A stretch of 64,000 nt of DNA from positions 1-64,000 of the forward strand of contig JBBQLG010000001.1 in NCBI GenBank assembly GCA_038327655.1, given 5' to 3'. Shown here piece by piece: positions 36,929 through 45,576 of the stretch. The first letter of the stretch is position 1; each line of letters starts with the position of its first letter. Below the pieces are notes generated by a model, which saw only the letters and a list, made by a program, of their open reading frames with translations, did not search any database and was not told the DNA's origin. Source of the DNA: JBBQLG01 sp038327655. Lineage in GTDB: Bacteria; Bacteroidota; Bacteroidia; Cytophagales; Spirosomataceae. Made by a program: the position numbers and the translations under genes.

Positions 36929-37858
36929 ATGCACGACACCCCGACAAGCTTAACGTTCGACCGAATCAACGATCTCTACCAGTTTCTCGACCTGCCGACC
37001 CACCATTTTAGTCCACAGGGTGAGTTCGATATTCACAAACTAAACGACATCCACACCGACCTGCCGTTTGCGTCGCCAGTGTTTCGGGCCAACTTTTATT
37101 CGTTTGTGTTCGTCTGCGATGCCGATGGTGCCTACACCACCGACGAACAGCGGTTTTCGACGGAGCCACGCACGATTTATTTCACCAACCCCGGCCATTA
37201 CAAGTCGTTTACCTGGCATCGCATCAAAGACGTCTATCTGGTGAGCCTGAGCGAAGCCTTCCTGAAAGAAAATGTCCATGCCGACATTTTTGATGAGTTC
37301 CCGTTTCTGCTGGCCGAAACCGTCGTGCCCAGGGTACTTAGCCCGGTCGTTTTTGCGGAGTTCGAGCAGCTTTGCGCTCAGATTTTGGTCGAATACACCT
37401 CCGCCAACCCCTACCGCAACCGGATCATCGGCAACCTGTTTGTGGTGGCTCTGCTGAAGATAAAAGCGTACTTCTGGCAGGATTATAACCCGATTTACGA
37501 AGGTAACCGCAGTTCGCAGATAGTCCGGGATTTCAAGCAATTCCTGGAGCAGCACTTCCGGGCGTTGAGCCAGAACGAACCGGCCCGGCAGCTTCAGGTG
37601 CAGGACTGCGCCACAGCCAGCCACCTGCATCCGAGCTACTTCAACGCGGTCATCAAAAGCAAAACGGGCAAATCGGTCAGCACCTGGATTGCTGAAAAAA
37701 CCGTTGCCGAAGCGAAAGCCCTGCTGCTCAATTCGGCCCTGTCGGTGAAAGAAATTGCCTATCGGCTGGGGTTTGCCGAGCCGACCCACTTCAGCAACTA
37801 CGTGAAGAAGCACACGGGCCTGTCGCCGGTGCAGTTTCGGGTCCGGCAATCGCCGTAG
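36929..37858 (+). CDS. AraC-family transcriptional regulator
   Basis: This is a 309-residue regulator. The N-terminal half is a cupin-like sensing domain (FYSFVFVCDADGAYTTDEQR). The C-terminal half has two helix-turn-helix motifs (CATASHLHPSYFNAVIKSKT and SVKEIAYRLGFAEPTHFSNY) and ends in the consensus KKHTGLSPVQFR. I took ATG 36929 as start; a TTG 24 bp earlier is possible. It is upstream of two SDR genes on the same strand and probably activates one or both. It belongs to a different subgroup from the four other AraC proteins in this window. Confidence 0.9.
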   Translation: MHDTPTSLTFDRINDLYQFLDLPTHHFSPQGEFDIHKLNDIHTDLPFASPVFRANFYSFVFVCDADGAYTTDEQRFSTEPRTIYFTNPGHYKSFTWHRIKDVYLVSLSEAFLKENVHADIFDEFPFLLAETVVPRVLSPVVFAEFEQLCAQILVEYTSANPYRNRIIGNLFVVALLKIKAYFWQDYNPIYEGNRSSQIVRDFKQFLEQHFRALSQNEPARQLQVQDCATASHLHPSYFNAVIKSKTGKSVSTWIAEKTVAEAKALLLNSALSVKEIAYRLGFAEPTHFSNYVKKHTGLSPVQFRVRQSP

Positions 37859-37970
37859 TTATATGTAGCAAACGGCATATTGGTTATCTGTCCTGAATAC
37901 TCTGATTGGTGTCCCTCGCCCTCCGTCGTTACGGCTGACCTTTGTACCGTCATCACTCAACGGACACAAC

Positions 37971-38711
37971 ATGAGCACCTTACACAACAAAGTAGTACTC
38001 GTCACCGGGGCCTCGAAAGGCATCGGTGCCGCCGTCGCCCAACATCTGGCCGCTGCCGGGGCGCGGGTCGTGGTCAATTATGCCGGTAGCCGCGAGGCCG
38101 CCGAAGCCGTCGTCGCGGCCATTCAACAACAGGGCGGTCAGGCCATGGCGGTGCAGGCCGACGTGAGCAAGGCCGACGACGTGAAACGCCTGTTCGACGA
38201 GGCCATCGGGCAGTTCGGCCAGCTCGACGTGCTGGTCAACAACGCGGGGGTCATGATTACCAAGCTGCTAAAAGACACCACCGACGAGGACTTTACCCGG
38301 CAGTTCGACACCAACGTGCGCGGCACCTTCAACACCCTGCGCGAAGCCGCCACCCGCCTGGCCGACAACGGCAGTATCATCAATTTCTCGTCGTCTGTGG
38401 ACCGGATCATGCTGCCCACCTACAGCACTTATGTGGCCACAAAAGCTGCCGTGGAGCAGTTGACGCGGGTATTTGCCAAAGAAGTTGGTGCGCGGGGCAT
38501 CCGGGTCAACTCCATCTCGCCGGGGCCAACCAACACCGAACTCTTCGTCAAGGGCAAGCCCCAGGAAGTCATCGACCGGCTGGCCGGGATGTCGGCGTTC
38601 AACCGCATTGGTGAACCAGACGACATTGCGGAATTAGTTGTTTTTCTGGCCGCCGACGAATCCCGCTGGATTTCGGCCCAGAACATCGGCATCAACGGGG
38701 CGATGGCCTAA
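37971..38711 (+). CDS. Short-chain dehydrogenase/reductase (FabG-like)
   Basis: This is a 246-residue classical SDR: TGASKGIG cofactor loop at about 13-20, NNAG at about 90, active-site Ser in NFSSSV, and YVATK (Tyr/Lys pair). It has the usual C-terminal end AxxIGINGAMA. VVNYAGSRE after beta-2 suggests NADPH preference. The substrate is unknown. It lies 112 bp behind the AraC gene and 52 bp before a second SDR. A GACCTTTG promoter-like word lies about 35 bp upstream. Confidence 0.92.
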   Translation: MSTLHNKVVLVTGASKGIGAAVAQHLAAAGARVVVNYAGSREAAEAVVAAIQQQGGQAMAVQADVSKADDVKRLFDEAIGQFGQLDVLVNNAGVMITKLLKDTTDEDFTRQFDTNVRGTFNTLREAATRLADNGSIINFSSSVDRIMLPTYSTYVATKAAVEQLTRVFAKEVGARGIRVNSISPGPTNTELFVKGKPQEVIDRLAGMSAFNRIGEPDDIAELVVFLAADESRWISAQNIGINGAMA

Positions 38712-38763
38712 GCCAGTCGTCCGGTACATCATCATCAATCAACGTGTTTAACGTTCTTTTCCA

Positions 38764-39516
38764 ATGAATATATTAGCCAATAAAGTAGCCCTCATCACGG
38801 GGTCGGCCCGTGGGCTGGGCCGGGCCATTGCCGAGCGGTATGCCGCCTTAGGTGCCAACATCGTCCTCAACTATTCCAAAGACAAAGCGTCTGCCGACGA
38901 AGCCATCAGCACGATCATGGCGATGGGCGTGAAGGTGATTGCCGTGCAGGGCGACGTGACCAAAGTAGCCGACCTTGAGCGGCTCTTCACGACGGCCAAA
39001 GACACCTTCGGCAAAATCGACATCGTGGTAGCCAACGCGGGGGTGGAACTGCTGGAAGTGCCGACGACGGATTTCACCGAAGCGCAGTTCGACCAACTCT
39101 TCGGCATCAACGCCAGGGGGACGTATTTCACGATTCAACAGGCGGCCCGGCACGTAGCCGACGGGGGGCGGATCATTTACGTGGCCTCCAGCAGCACCTC
39201 GTTTCCTACGCCGGGCATGGCCGTTTATGGGGGCAGCAAAATGCCGGGCCGCTACATTGTGGAGGTGCTGGCGAAGGAAATCGGGCATAAGGGCATCACC
39301 GTCAACTCGATTATTCCCTACGCCATCGACGGGTCGGGCGTGTTTACCGATCCCAAAGCGTTCCCCGAAGCCCGCAAAGTGCTGCTCGACAACTGCCCGA
39401 TGGGTCGGCTGGGAACGGTCGAGGACGTGGCCAACATCGCCGAGTTTTTTGCCAGCGACCTGTCTTCGTTCGTCAACGGGCAGCACCTGCTGGCCAACGG
39501 TGGCGCCATGGGCTGA
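38764..39516 (+). CDS. Short-chain dehydrogenase/reductase
   Basis: This is a 250-residue classical SDR with TGSARGLG, ANAG (NVVANAGVELL-type), active-site region VASSSTSFPT and YGGSK with the catalytic Tyr and Lys. The C-terminus is GQHLLANGGAMG. It is similar to, but clearly diverged from, the SDR 52 bp upstream, and the two probably form one transcript ending at the terminator at 39574. Confidence 0.92.
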   Translation: MNILANKVALITGSARGLGRAIAERYAALGANIVLNYSKDKASADEAISTIMAMGVKVIAVQGDVTKVADLERLFTTAKDTFGKIDIVVANAGVELLEVPTTDFTEAQFDQLFGINARGTYFTIQQAARHVADGGRIIYVASSSTSFPTPGMAVYGGSKMPGRYIVEVLAKEIGHKGITVNSIIPYAIDGSGVFTDPKAFPEARKVLLDNCPMGRLGTVEDVANIAEFFASDLSSFVNGQHLLANGGAMG

Positions 39517-39573
39517 TCCCGCTGGTTAGCAGCGAGTATCTTTTCAGTTTGTGGATAATTTTTTAAGCAGATT

Positions 39574-39625
39574 AAAAGTCTCTGTTACCATGCTCATCGT
39601 TTTGAGTGGGGTAACAGAGACTTTT
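39574..39625. terminator. Strong terminator after the SDR pair
   Basis: AAAAGTCTCTGTTACC (39574-39589) and its exact inverse (39610-39625) form a 16-bp stem with a 20-nt loop. The stem ends in A- and T-runs, so it can work in both directions. Confidence 0.85.
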
Positions 39626-39676
39626 TGATGAGTTTATGAAGCCAAAATCACTAGCTTTTCAACCAACGCCATTGCT

Positions 39677-40102
39677 ATGAAAACGTTATCGACCGGTAAA
39701 CTCCTGATTACGCTGGTAGCCCTGTGGGCCACCGTTGGCTCCTATTTTTTCGACTGGAACCACACGCACATCTACAACCCCCGCTGGCCCCCGCACGCCA
39801 AATTTCACAATGCCCAGACGATGTTGCTCGGTACGGCGCTGGGGCTAACGGCCCTGTGGATTTTATGGTCGCCCAGCGGCGACGGGCGGTATAAACTCCG
39901 CCTGGCAGCGGCCCTGGCCAGCTACTACTGGCTCACGCAGGTGGGCGCTACCCTGTTTCCGGGGACGGCCCTGATCGACCCCGAATTTGCCCGGCCCGGC
40001 CAACTCCCCATCCAGCTCATCGTGGATGTCGTGATGCTGTCGCTGCTGGCCATCGGCTATTTCCTGGAGAACAGGCGGTTGGGACAGCGCGTAACAGTTT
40101 GA
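39677..40102 (+). CDS. Small integral membrane protein
   Basis: This is a 141-residue protein with four predicted membrane helices: LITLVALWATVGSYFFDW, TMLLGTALGLTALWILW, LRLAAALASYYWLTQVGA and LIVDVVMLSLLAIGYFL. The conserved-looking loop HTHIYNPRWPPHAKFHNAQT resembles small uncharacterised membrane families. Function is unknown. The protein split at 43890/47092 also has an NxxHLFNxxWPGHAR loop, so the two may be distant relatives. It precedes an AraC gene by 25 bp. Confidence 0.75.
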   Translation: MKTLSTGKLLITLVALWATVGSYFFDWNHTHIYNPRWPPHAKFHNAQTMLLGTALGLTALWILWSPSGDGRYKLRLAAALASYYWLTQVGATLFPGTALIDPEFARPGQLPIQLIVDVVMLSLLAIGYFLENRRLGQRVTV

Positions 40103-40127
40103 TGACTAAACGGTTGTTCACCTAAAG

Positions 40128-41039
40128 ATGCCCAGGCCCGAATCGCTCACCGATTTTTATCAGCACTACTTCCCCGAACTGCCCGCCGTGCCGCCACCAG
40201 CGGTTGGCGCGGTTGGGCAGGTCAACGTGTTTCGGCTGGAAGCAGTACGGCTACCCGCCGACAAGCCGATTCACTACGGTCGGCGGGACTTTTATAAAAT
40301 CGCCCTCAACCGGGGGCCTTACGTGTATCATTACGCCGACAAGAGCGTGGAGATGCCGGGGCCAACGCTGGTGTTTTTCAACCCCCGCGTTCTGTACGGT
40401 TGCCAGGCACTGGCAGCCCAGCCCACCGGGTTTTACTGCCTGTTCAGCGAGGTATTCTTCCGGGGGCAGCCGGGTACGGGCCTGCTGGAACAGCCGCTTT
40501 TTCAGCCCGGTGGCCACCCGGCCTATGCCCTCACGCCCGACCAGGAGACCGCCGTGAGCGCCCTGTTTGAGACGATGCTGGCCGAAATCGAGTCCGACTA
40601 CGCTTTGAAGTACGACCTGCTTCGCCACTATACGGCGGAACTGATTCATTATGCCCTCAAGCTGCGGCCCACCGATACGCTCTACCAGCAACCCGACGCC
40701 AAACTGCGGCTGACCGGTGCTTTCCTCGACCTGCTTGAGCGGCAATTTCCCGTCGAATCACCCACCCACCGGTTTGCCCTGCGGTCGGCGGGCGACTTTG
40801 CCGGGCAGCTTAACGTACACGTCAACTACCTCAACCGCTGTGTGCGCGAAGTAACCGGCAAAACCACCACCACCCACATTGCCGAACGCGTAGTCGGCGA
40901 AGCGCGGGCCTTGCTCCGCCACACCGACTGGAACGTGGCCGAAATCGGCTACAGCCTGGGCTTCGACGAGCCGACCCGGTTCAATCACTTTTTCAAAAAG
41001 CAGACCGGCCAGGCTCCCTTGGCGGTGCGCCGGGTTTGA
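40128..41039 (+). CDS. AraC-family transcriptional regulator
   Basis: This is a 303-residue regulator with an N-terminal AraC-binding cupin (YGRRDFYKIALNRGPYVYHY) and a C-terminal double HTH (FAGQLNVHVNYLNRCVREVT; NVAEIGYSLGFDEPTRFNHF), ending FKKQTGQAPLAVRRV. It is the same length as, and a close relative of, the AraC at 59254-60165. A SDR follows 111 bp downstream, behind an inverted repeat. The regulator probably controls that SDR. Confidence 0.92.
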   Translation: MPRPESLTDFYQHYFPELPAVPPPAVGAVGQVNVFRLEAVRLPADKPIHYGRRDFYKIALNRGPYVYHYADKSVEMPGPTLVFFNPRVLYGCQALAAQPTGFYCLFSEVFFRGQPGTGLLEQPLFQPGGHPAYALTPDQETAVSALFETMLAEIESDYALKYDLLRHYTAELIHYALKLRPTDTLYQQPDAKLRLTGAFLDLLERQFPVESPTHRFALRSAGDFAGQLNVHVNYLNRCVREVTGKTTTTHIAERVVGEARALLRHTDWNVAEIGYSLGFDEPTRFNHFFKKQTGQAPLAVRRV

Positions 41040-41096
41040 ATTAGACAACCATCGGATTGAATGGAACAAGTTTTACGATGGATGGTTGTCTAATTT
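41040..41096. repeat. 15-bp perfect inverted repeat between AraC and SDR
   Basis: AATTAGACAACCATC (41040-41054) and its inverse (41082-41096) are separated by 27 nt. The left arm touches the AraC stop codon. The right arm overlaps the promoter core TAATTTTG at 41092. It may be a terminator of the AraC gene or an operator of the SDR promoter. Confidence 0.65.
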
Positions 41097-41099
41097 TGT
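41092..41099 (+). promoter_or_regulatory. -7 promoter element of the SDR at 41151
   Basis: TAATTTTG fits the TAnnTTTG consensus exactly, 52 bp before the ATG. Confidence 0.5.
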
Positions 41100-41150
41100 G
41101 GCGGAGCACGAGTGCATAGCCCCTAACAATCAACACATTACAACGTCAAC

Positions 41151-41999
41151 ATGAAAAACGTACTGATCACGGGTGCCGGTACCGGCTTTGGCTTCGAGAC
41201 CGCCATGCGACTGGCCGAGAAGGGATTCAATGTTATCGCTGCGGTCGAGATTTACGCGCAGGTGATGCCCCTCAAGCGTGAAGCTGCCGAGCGGGGCGTA
41301 ACCCTGCAAGTGGAAAAACTCGATGTTACCAACGACGGGGACCGGCGCAAGGCTCTGGCCTGGGGGGTGGAGATTCTGGTCAATAACGCCGGGGTGCTGG
41401 AGGGTGGCTCGGTGCTGGACATCCCCGGCGCGAATATGCGGAACGAGTTTGAGGTGAACGTTATCGGACCGCTGTTGCTCACGCAGGGCATCGCCAAGCA
41501 AATGGTTAAGCGGGGCGAAGGCCGGATCGTCTGGGTGTCCTCGCGGGAGGGCCTGAACGTCAACCCCTTTACCGGAATTTATGCAGCCTCCAAACACGCT
41601 GTCGAAGCCATCGCCCAGACGATGAGCCTGGAGTTGCAGGAATTTGGGGTGGAAGTGGCAACGGTCAACCCCGGCCCGTTCCTGACGGGGTTCAACGACC
41701 GGGGCTTCGACACCTGGCAAAGCTGGGAGGACAACGCCGACGAGCGGCTGTTCGACTACGCTAAACTGGCTTTTCCCCGCGCCCAGTTCGACCCGGAGCC
41801 GGTCTATGCCACGCTGACAGCAGTGGCAGCCGGCGAGATCGACACGTTCCGCAACCTGGAACCCAAATCGATGATCGAGGAGACCAAAAGAAATATGGAC
41901 AACGACTGGACCAAGAAAATCCGGGAGGGTCTTGGCACCCGCCCTGCCGTGCTCCAGAAATCATACGACATGAAACCGGAGACGCCTGTTTCCGAGTAG
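41151..41999 (+). CDS. Short-chain dehydrogenase/reductase
   Basis: This is a 282-residue classical SDR with TGAGTGFG, NNAG, WVSSREG and YAASKHA (Tyr/Lys), plus a longer C-terminal part than FabG types (about 280 residues). The length suggests the subgroup that acts on bulky or steroid-like alcohols, but the substrate is unknown. It lies downstream of an AraC gene with its own promoter core. The next gene, a Crp/Fnr regulator, starts 61 bp after its stop. Confidence 0.92.
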   Translation: MKNVLITGAGTGFGFETAMRLAEKGFNVIAAVEIYAQVMPLKREAAERGVTLQVEKLDVTNDGDRRKALAWGVEILVNNAGVLEGGSVLDIPGANMRNEFEVNVIGPLLLTQGIAKQMVKRGEGRIVWVSSREGLNVNPFTGIYAASKHAVEAIAQTMSLELQEFGVEVATVNPGPFLTGFNDRGFDTWQSWEDNADERLFDYAKLAFPRAQFDPEPVYATLTAVAAGEIDTFRNLEPKSMIEETKRNMDNDWTKKIREGLGTRPAVLQKSYDMKPETPVSE

Positions 42000-42060
42000 T
42001 TGCCAGGTTCAGGGCCGTTTACCTAATGCTGCTGCTTACCGGGAGCAGCATCTTCCGTTA

Positions 42061-42660
42061 ATGAAAGCGAGTACCACCCCGGCGGCTTTACGGCTGCGTC
42101 AGCAAATAGACTGGTTTGTCCACCTCACCGAGGACGAATGGACCATGTTGGTGCCTCATCTGACCATCCAGACCCTGAAAAAACACCAGTGCTTCGCCCG
42201 GCAGGGGATCGTGGCCGATCAGGTGGGCCTGGTGCTGGACGGAATGCTCAGGCAATTTTATACCCGCGACGGCGAGGAACGGACCACCTACTTTTTCTTT
42301 GACGATCAGCTCACGGGTGCCTACATGAGTTGCGTCACGGGCCGACCCTCGCCCGTCACCATCGAGGCCCTGACCGATACCACCTGCGTGTGTTTCCCTT
42401 ATTCGGTCTTGAAAACCCTGTTTGTACAGTATGCGGGCTGGCAGGAGTTTGGCCGTCTGCTGGCCGAATACCTGATGGTTGCCCTGGAAGAGCGCGTGGC
42501 GGGGCTGCTGATGATGAGTCCCGAAGAACGTTACCGGAGCCTGCTGGACGACGGCCAGAAGCAGATCATCCAGCGGGTACCGCAGCACTACATCGCCAAT
42601 TATCTGGGCATCACCCCCGTCAGCCTGAGCCGGATTCGCCACCGGATTCAGCGGAATTAA
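42061..42660 (+). CDS. Crp/Fnr-family transcriptional regulator
   Basis: This is a 199-residue protein. It has an N-terminal cyclic-nucleotide-binding-like barrel (LKKHQCFARQGIVADQVGLV, then MLRQFYTRDGEERTTYFFFD) and a long dimer helix. A short C-terminal HTH follows (QRVPQHYIANYLGITPVSLS, then RIRHRI). The glycine/arginine pattern for cAMP is not conserved, as in many Bacteroidota members, so the ligand is uncertain. It probably regulates the oxidoreductase gene that follows. Confidence 0.9.
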   Translation: MKASTTPAALRLRQQIDWFVHLTEDEWTMLVPHLTIQTLKKHQCFARQGIVADQVGLVLDGMLRQFYTRDGEERTTYFFFDDQLTGAYMSCVTGRPSPVTIEALTDTTCVCFPYSVLKTLFVQYAGWQEFGRLLAEYLMVALEERVAGLLMMSPEERYRSLLDDGQKQIIQRVPQHYIANYLGITPVSLSRIRHRIQRN

Positions 42661-42753
42661 CCTGGCCAACGCAGACCAATTGGCGTTGAGCGTATAATTC
42701 GTCCCCGGCCAATTCCTTATCTTTTGTTATCGTTTCGGCCCGGCGCAGCCCGG

Positions 42754-42761
42754 TAGCTTTG
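42754..42761 (+). promoter_or_regulatory. -7 promoter element of the MDR gene
   Basis: TAGCTTTG matches TAnnTTTG exactly, 22 bp before ATG 42783. Confidence 0.5.
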
Positions 42762-42782
42762 TCTCCACAAACAGACAACGCC

Positions 42783-43856
42783 ATGCACCGAACAACAGAA
42801 ATCCCTGTCGAGACCAACCAACAACCCGCCAGCGGAACGAAATTCAGTATCACCGAGGTGGTATTGCCCGGTGTGGTCGAACCCGGCGGGTTGCTCCTCC
42901 GCCACCGGGTACTGCACACGCCGGGTCCCGGGCAAGTCATCGTCCGGGTCGAGGCCAGCGGCATCTCGTTTGCCGAGCAGGCCATGCGCCGGGATCGGTA
43001 TCCGGGCCAGCCCAAATTCCCGTTTGTGCCGGGCTATGATCTGGTCGGTACGGTGGTCGCCGTGGGGCCGGGCGTGGTTGCATTGCTGGAAAAAAGGGTG
43101 GCGGCCCTGACCAAAACCGGGGGCTGGGCCACCCACGTCGTGCTGCCGGTCGAAACCCTGTTAACCGTGCCAGTCGGCATTGACCCCGCCGAAGCCGAAA
43201 CGCTGGTCGTCAACGGGATCACGGCCTGGCAACTCCTGCACCGAACGGCGCAGATTGGCCGGGGCCAAACCATTCTGGTACACGGAGCCAACGGGGGTGT
43301 CGGCACCATCCTCACCCAACTGGCCCGGCACGCGGGCGTTCGGGTGCTGGGTACGGCATCGCCCCGCCACCACGACACGCTGCGGGCGCAGGGGGCGGAA
43401 CCGTTCGACTATGCCGACGCTGACCTGGCGCACCACATCCGGGAAGTAGCTCCCGACGGGATCGATGCTGTTTTCGACAACATTGGCGGGGCGAGCGTAG
43501 CCCGGTCGTTTGGCCTGCTCAAACCGGGGGGTATGCTGGTGTGCTACGCCATCTCGTCGGCCATCCGGGGCACCGGGTCGATGGTGGTCCGGTTCATTGG
43601 GCTGTTGGCGCAGCTCACCTGGCTCACACTCCTGCCCAACGGTCGCCGGGCCACGTTCTACAACATCTGGTCGGGAGCGGGTAGGCCCGCGTTTCGCGCC
43701 CGGATGCAGACCGATTTTGCCGAGTTAATGCGGTTACTGGCTGACGGCACCCTGACTCCCCGCATTGCAGCCCGTTTTTCCTTAGACCAGATCGCAGCGG
43801 CTATGACACTGGCCGAATCCAGAACTGTCTATGGCAAGGTGATCCTGATGCCCTAA
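42783..43856 (+). CDS. Zeta-crystallin-like quinone oxidoreductase (MDR family)
   Basis: This is a 357-residue medium-chain reductase. The N-terminal GroES-like domain reads GQVIVRVEASGISFAEQAMR and FPFVPGYDLVGTVVAVG. The Rossmann domain reads ILVHGANGGVGTILTQLARH. There are no structural or catalytic zinc ligands, as in NADPH:quinone reductases. I chose ATG 42783 because the promoter core at 42754 lies between it and an earlier in-frame start at 42759. It is probably controlled by the Crp/Fnr protein upstream. Confidence 0.88.
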   Translation: MHRTTEIPVETNQQPASGTKFSITEVVLPGVVEPGGLLLRHRVLHTPGPGQVIVRVEASGISFAEQAMRRDRYPGQPKFPFVPGYDLVGTVVAVGPGVVALLEKRVAALTKTGGWATHVVLPVETLLTVPVGIDPAEAETLVVNGITAWQLLHRTAQIGRGQTILVHGANGGVGTILTQLARHAGVRVLGTASPRHHDTLRAQGAEPFDYADADLAHHIREVAPDGIDAVFDNIGGASVARSFGLLKPGGMLVCYAISSAIRGTGSMVVRFIGLLAQLTWLTLLPNGRRATFYNIWSGAGRPAFRARMQTDFAELMRLLADGTLTPRIAARFSLDQIAAAMTLAESRTVYGKVILMP

Positions 43857-43889
43857 CCTAACGTACTGATCGGAGACCTTGGCTGGCTG

Positions 43890-44180
43890 TCAGGATGCTC
43901 GCGCCGGTATATCCAGTACCCCCAGCAGCACCAGCACCACAAACACACCCGATGCCACTACATTCAGGTAGATCGGAAAACCATCGATGTGCGGGGGTTC
44001 TTCGTGGCCGGGCAGAAATTCTACGTGAGGGGGCAGGAAACCCAGATAAAAAAAGGAAGCCCGGTAAATGACGGTAATAATCACAGCCACCCGAACGCCC
44101 TGTTCCGGTTCTTTTGATGGCCGCCCCATCAGCCACAAACCCAGCAGCGAAACGCCACAAAGAATATTTAAGAAAAGTAG
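43890..44180 (-). pseudogene. C-terminal part of an interrupted membrane-protein gene
   Basis: The minus strand encodes LLFLNILCGVSLLGLWLMGR and PSKEPEQGVRVAVIITVIYR up to a third hydrophobic segment NVVASGVFVVLVLLGVL, ending at TGA-type stop 43890. The 5' part is cut off exactly at the outer end of the MITE-like unit at 44181. The missing N-terminal half lies 2.9 kb away at 47092-47250 on the same strand. With the insertion and one GTAG copy removed, the frame is continuous (ARLNG joined to LLFLNIL). Function is unknown. Confidence 0.8.
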
Positions 44181-44278
44181 TACTCCCCCAATTTGATCCT
44201 TAGAACGATTTTTGGCCTATCACTGCCAGTTGGTGAAGAGAGCAATTTCATTTCTTTAATCATTAAATCGGCGGAGTA
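44181..44278 (+). repeat. MITE-like 98-bp unit, left copy
   Basis: The unit begins TACTCCCCCAATTTGAT and ends ATTAAATCGGCGGAGTA. These ends are imperfect inverted repeats of each other (about 14 of 17). The interior has no coding capacity. Confidence 0.8.
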
Positions 44279-44389
44279 CTAGTTGGGGGAGGTCAATTAT
44301 GCGTCATTACGGTTATAAAGTTCGTCATTTAGCTTACGAGCAAGAAGAAGTCACTTTCGACCTTTGCCGTAAATAAATACAGTGAAACT

Positions 44390-45421
44390 ATGGAAAATGA
44401 AAGGAAGTCTCTAAGGCAACAAAACCTGGAAGGCCATTCACTCTCATCACTGCAAACTGTTGTCATCACCGGAGGTAATTCGGGTTTGGGGTACGCTTGC
44501 GCGCACTCGCTTCTGGTCGCTTCGTCGCCTTGGCACGTCGTGATTGCTTGCCGGGACATGGCCCGAGCCCAAACGGCGGTCGAGAACCTTCGCCAAGCCG
44601 CAGCACCTGGCGCAAAAGTAGAAGCGATGAAGCTTGACCTGGGCTCATTGGCTTCGGTTCGCACCTTTTCTGCCGAGCTCGAACGAAGGCTGAATACCGG
44701 AGAACTGCCCCCTTTGCATGGCGTTATTTGCAACGCAGCCATGCAGGGTACAAAGGTGTTCACAGTCGATGGCTTCGAGTCGACGTTCGGAGTGAGTCAT
44801 CTTGGGCATTACCTGCTGGTAAATCTGGTGTTGCCCTTGCTAACCAAGCCGGCACGCATCGTCGTCGTTGCCAGCGGTGTGCACGACCCGGCAGAATTGG
44901 CGAAGGTTCCCTCCGGCTCGGCAGTGCCGGTGCCTGCCTGGAACTTAACAGCGGCACTGGCAAAGGGGGAGCTTGGACCGGCTGCGGCAAACGACGACGA
45001 GCGTGCAGACCGTGGCAGGCGGTATTCTACGACCAAGCTGGCAAATATATACTTTACCTACGGACTCGCTTCGCGACTGTCGAAAGGAATTACTGTTAAT
45101 GCCTTCGACCCGGGTTTGATGCCGGGAACCGGGCTAGCCCGTGAGTATACAGGTCTGATGAAGTTTATGTGGTTTTTCGTGATGCCCAAAATCCTGCCTT
45201 TATTGCGAATGCTGATTATTAAGAACATTCACTCGGCTGAGGAGTCCGGGTTTGCGCTGGCCAGGCTCATCACAGACCCGGCGCTAAGCACCACCAATGG
45301 AAAATACTTTGAGGGGATCAAAGAGATCCGCTCCTCGGTGGATTCCTACGATAAAAACAATGCTGACGAGCTATGGCAGAGTAGCGCAGTCCTGACGGGT
45401 ATTACTAATGCATCGGTGTAA
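44390..45421 (+). CDS. SDR, protochlorophyllide-reductase-like
   Basis: This is a 343-residue SDR with TGGNSGLG, GVICNAAMQ (in the NNAG position), a long insertion near residues 170-205 and YSTTKLANIYF with the Tyr/Lys pair. The layout resembles the protochlorophyllide reductase/retinol dehydrogenase-like branch (about 300-340 residues). A photosynthetic role is not implied. It is the first cargo gene of the MITE-flanked element. A GACCTTTG word about 30 bp upstream may be its promoter core. Confidence 0.88.
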   Translation: MENERKSLRQQNLEGHSLSSLQTVVITGGNSGLGYACAHSLLVASSPWHVVIACRDMARAQTAVENLRQAAAPGAKVEAMKLDLGSLASVRTFSAELERRLNTGELPPLHGVICNAAMQGTKVFTVDGFESTFGVSHLGHYLLVNLVLPLLTKPARIVVVASGVHDPAELAKVPSGSAVPVPAWNLTAALAKGELGPAAANDDERADRGRRYSTTKLANIYFTYGLASRLSKGITVNAFDPGLMPGTGLAREYTGLMKFMWFFVMPKILPLLRMLIIKNIHSAEESGFALARLITDPALSTTNGKYFEGIKEIRSSVDSYDKNNADELWQSSAVLTGITNASV

Positions 45422-45576
45422 CTGGCTGTTTCTAACTCATTAAGCGTGGCCATCTATTGACATCGTCATTCGGTTTGCGAAATTTTGTTAATTAACCATG
45501 AGCAAAAGTAAGAGTATAAACGTGGTAATTGGAAAGATAGTTGGATGGTCATTATTTAAGTAAAACTGTTTTCGAG

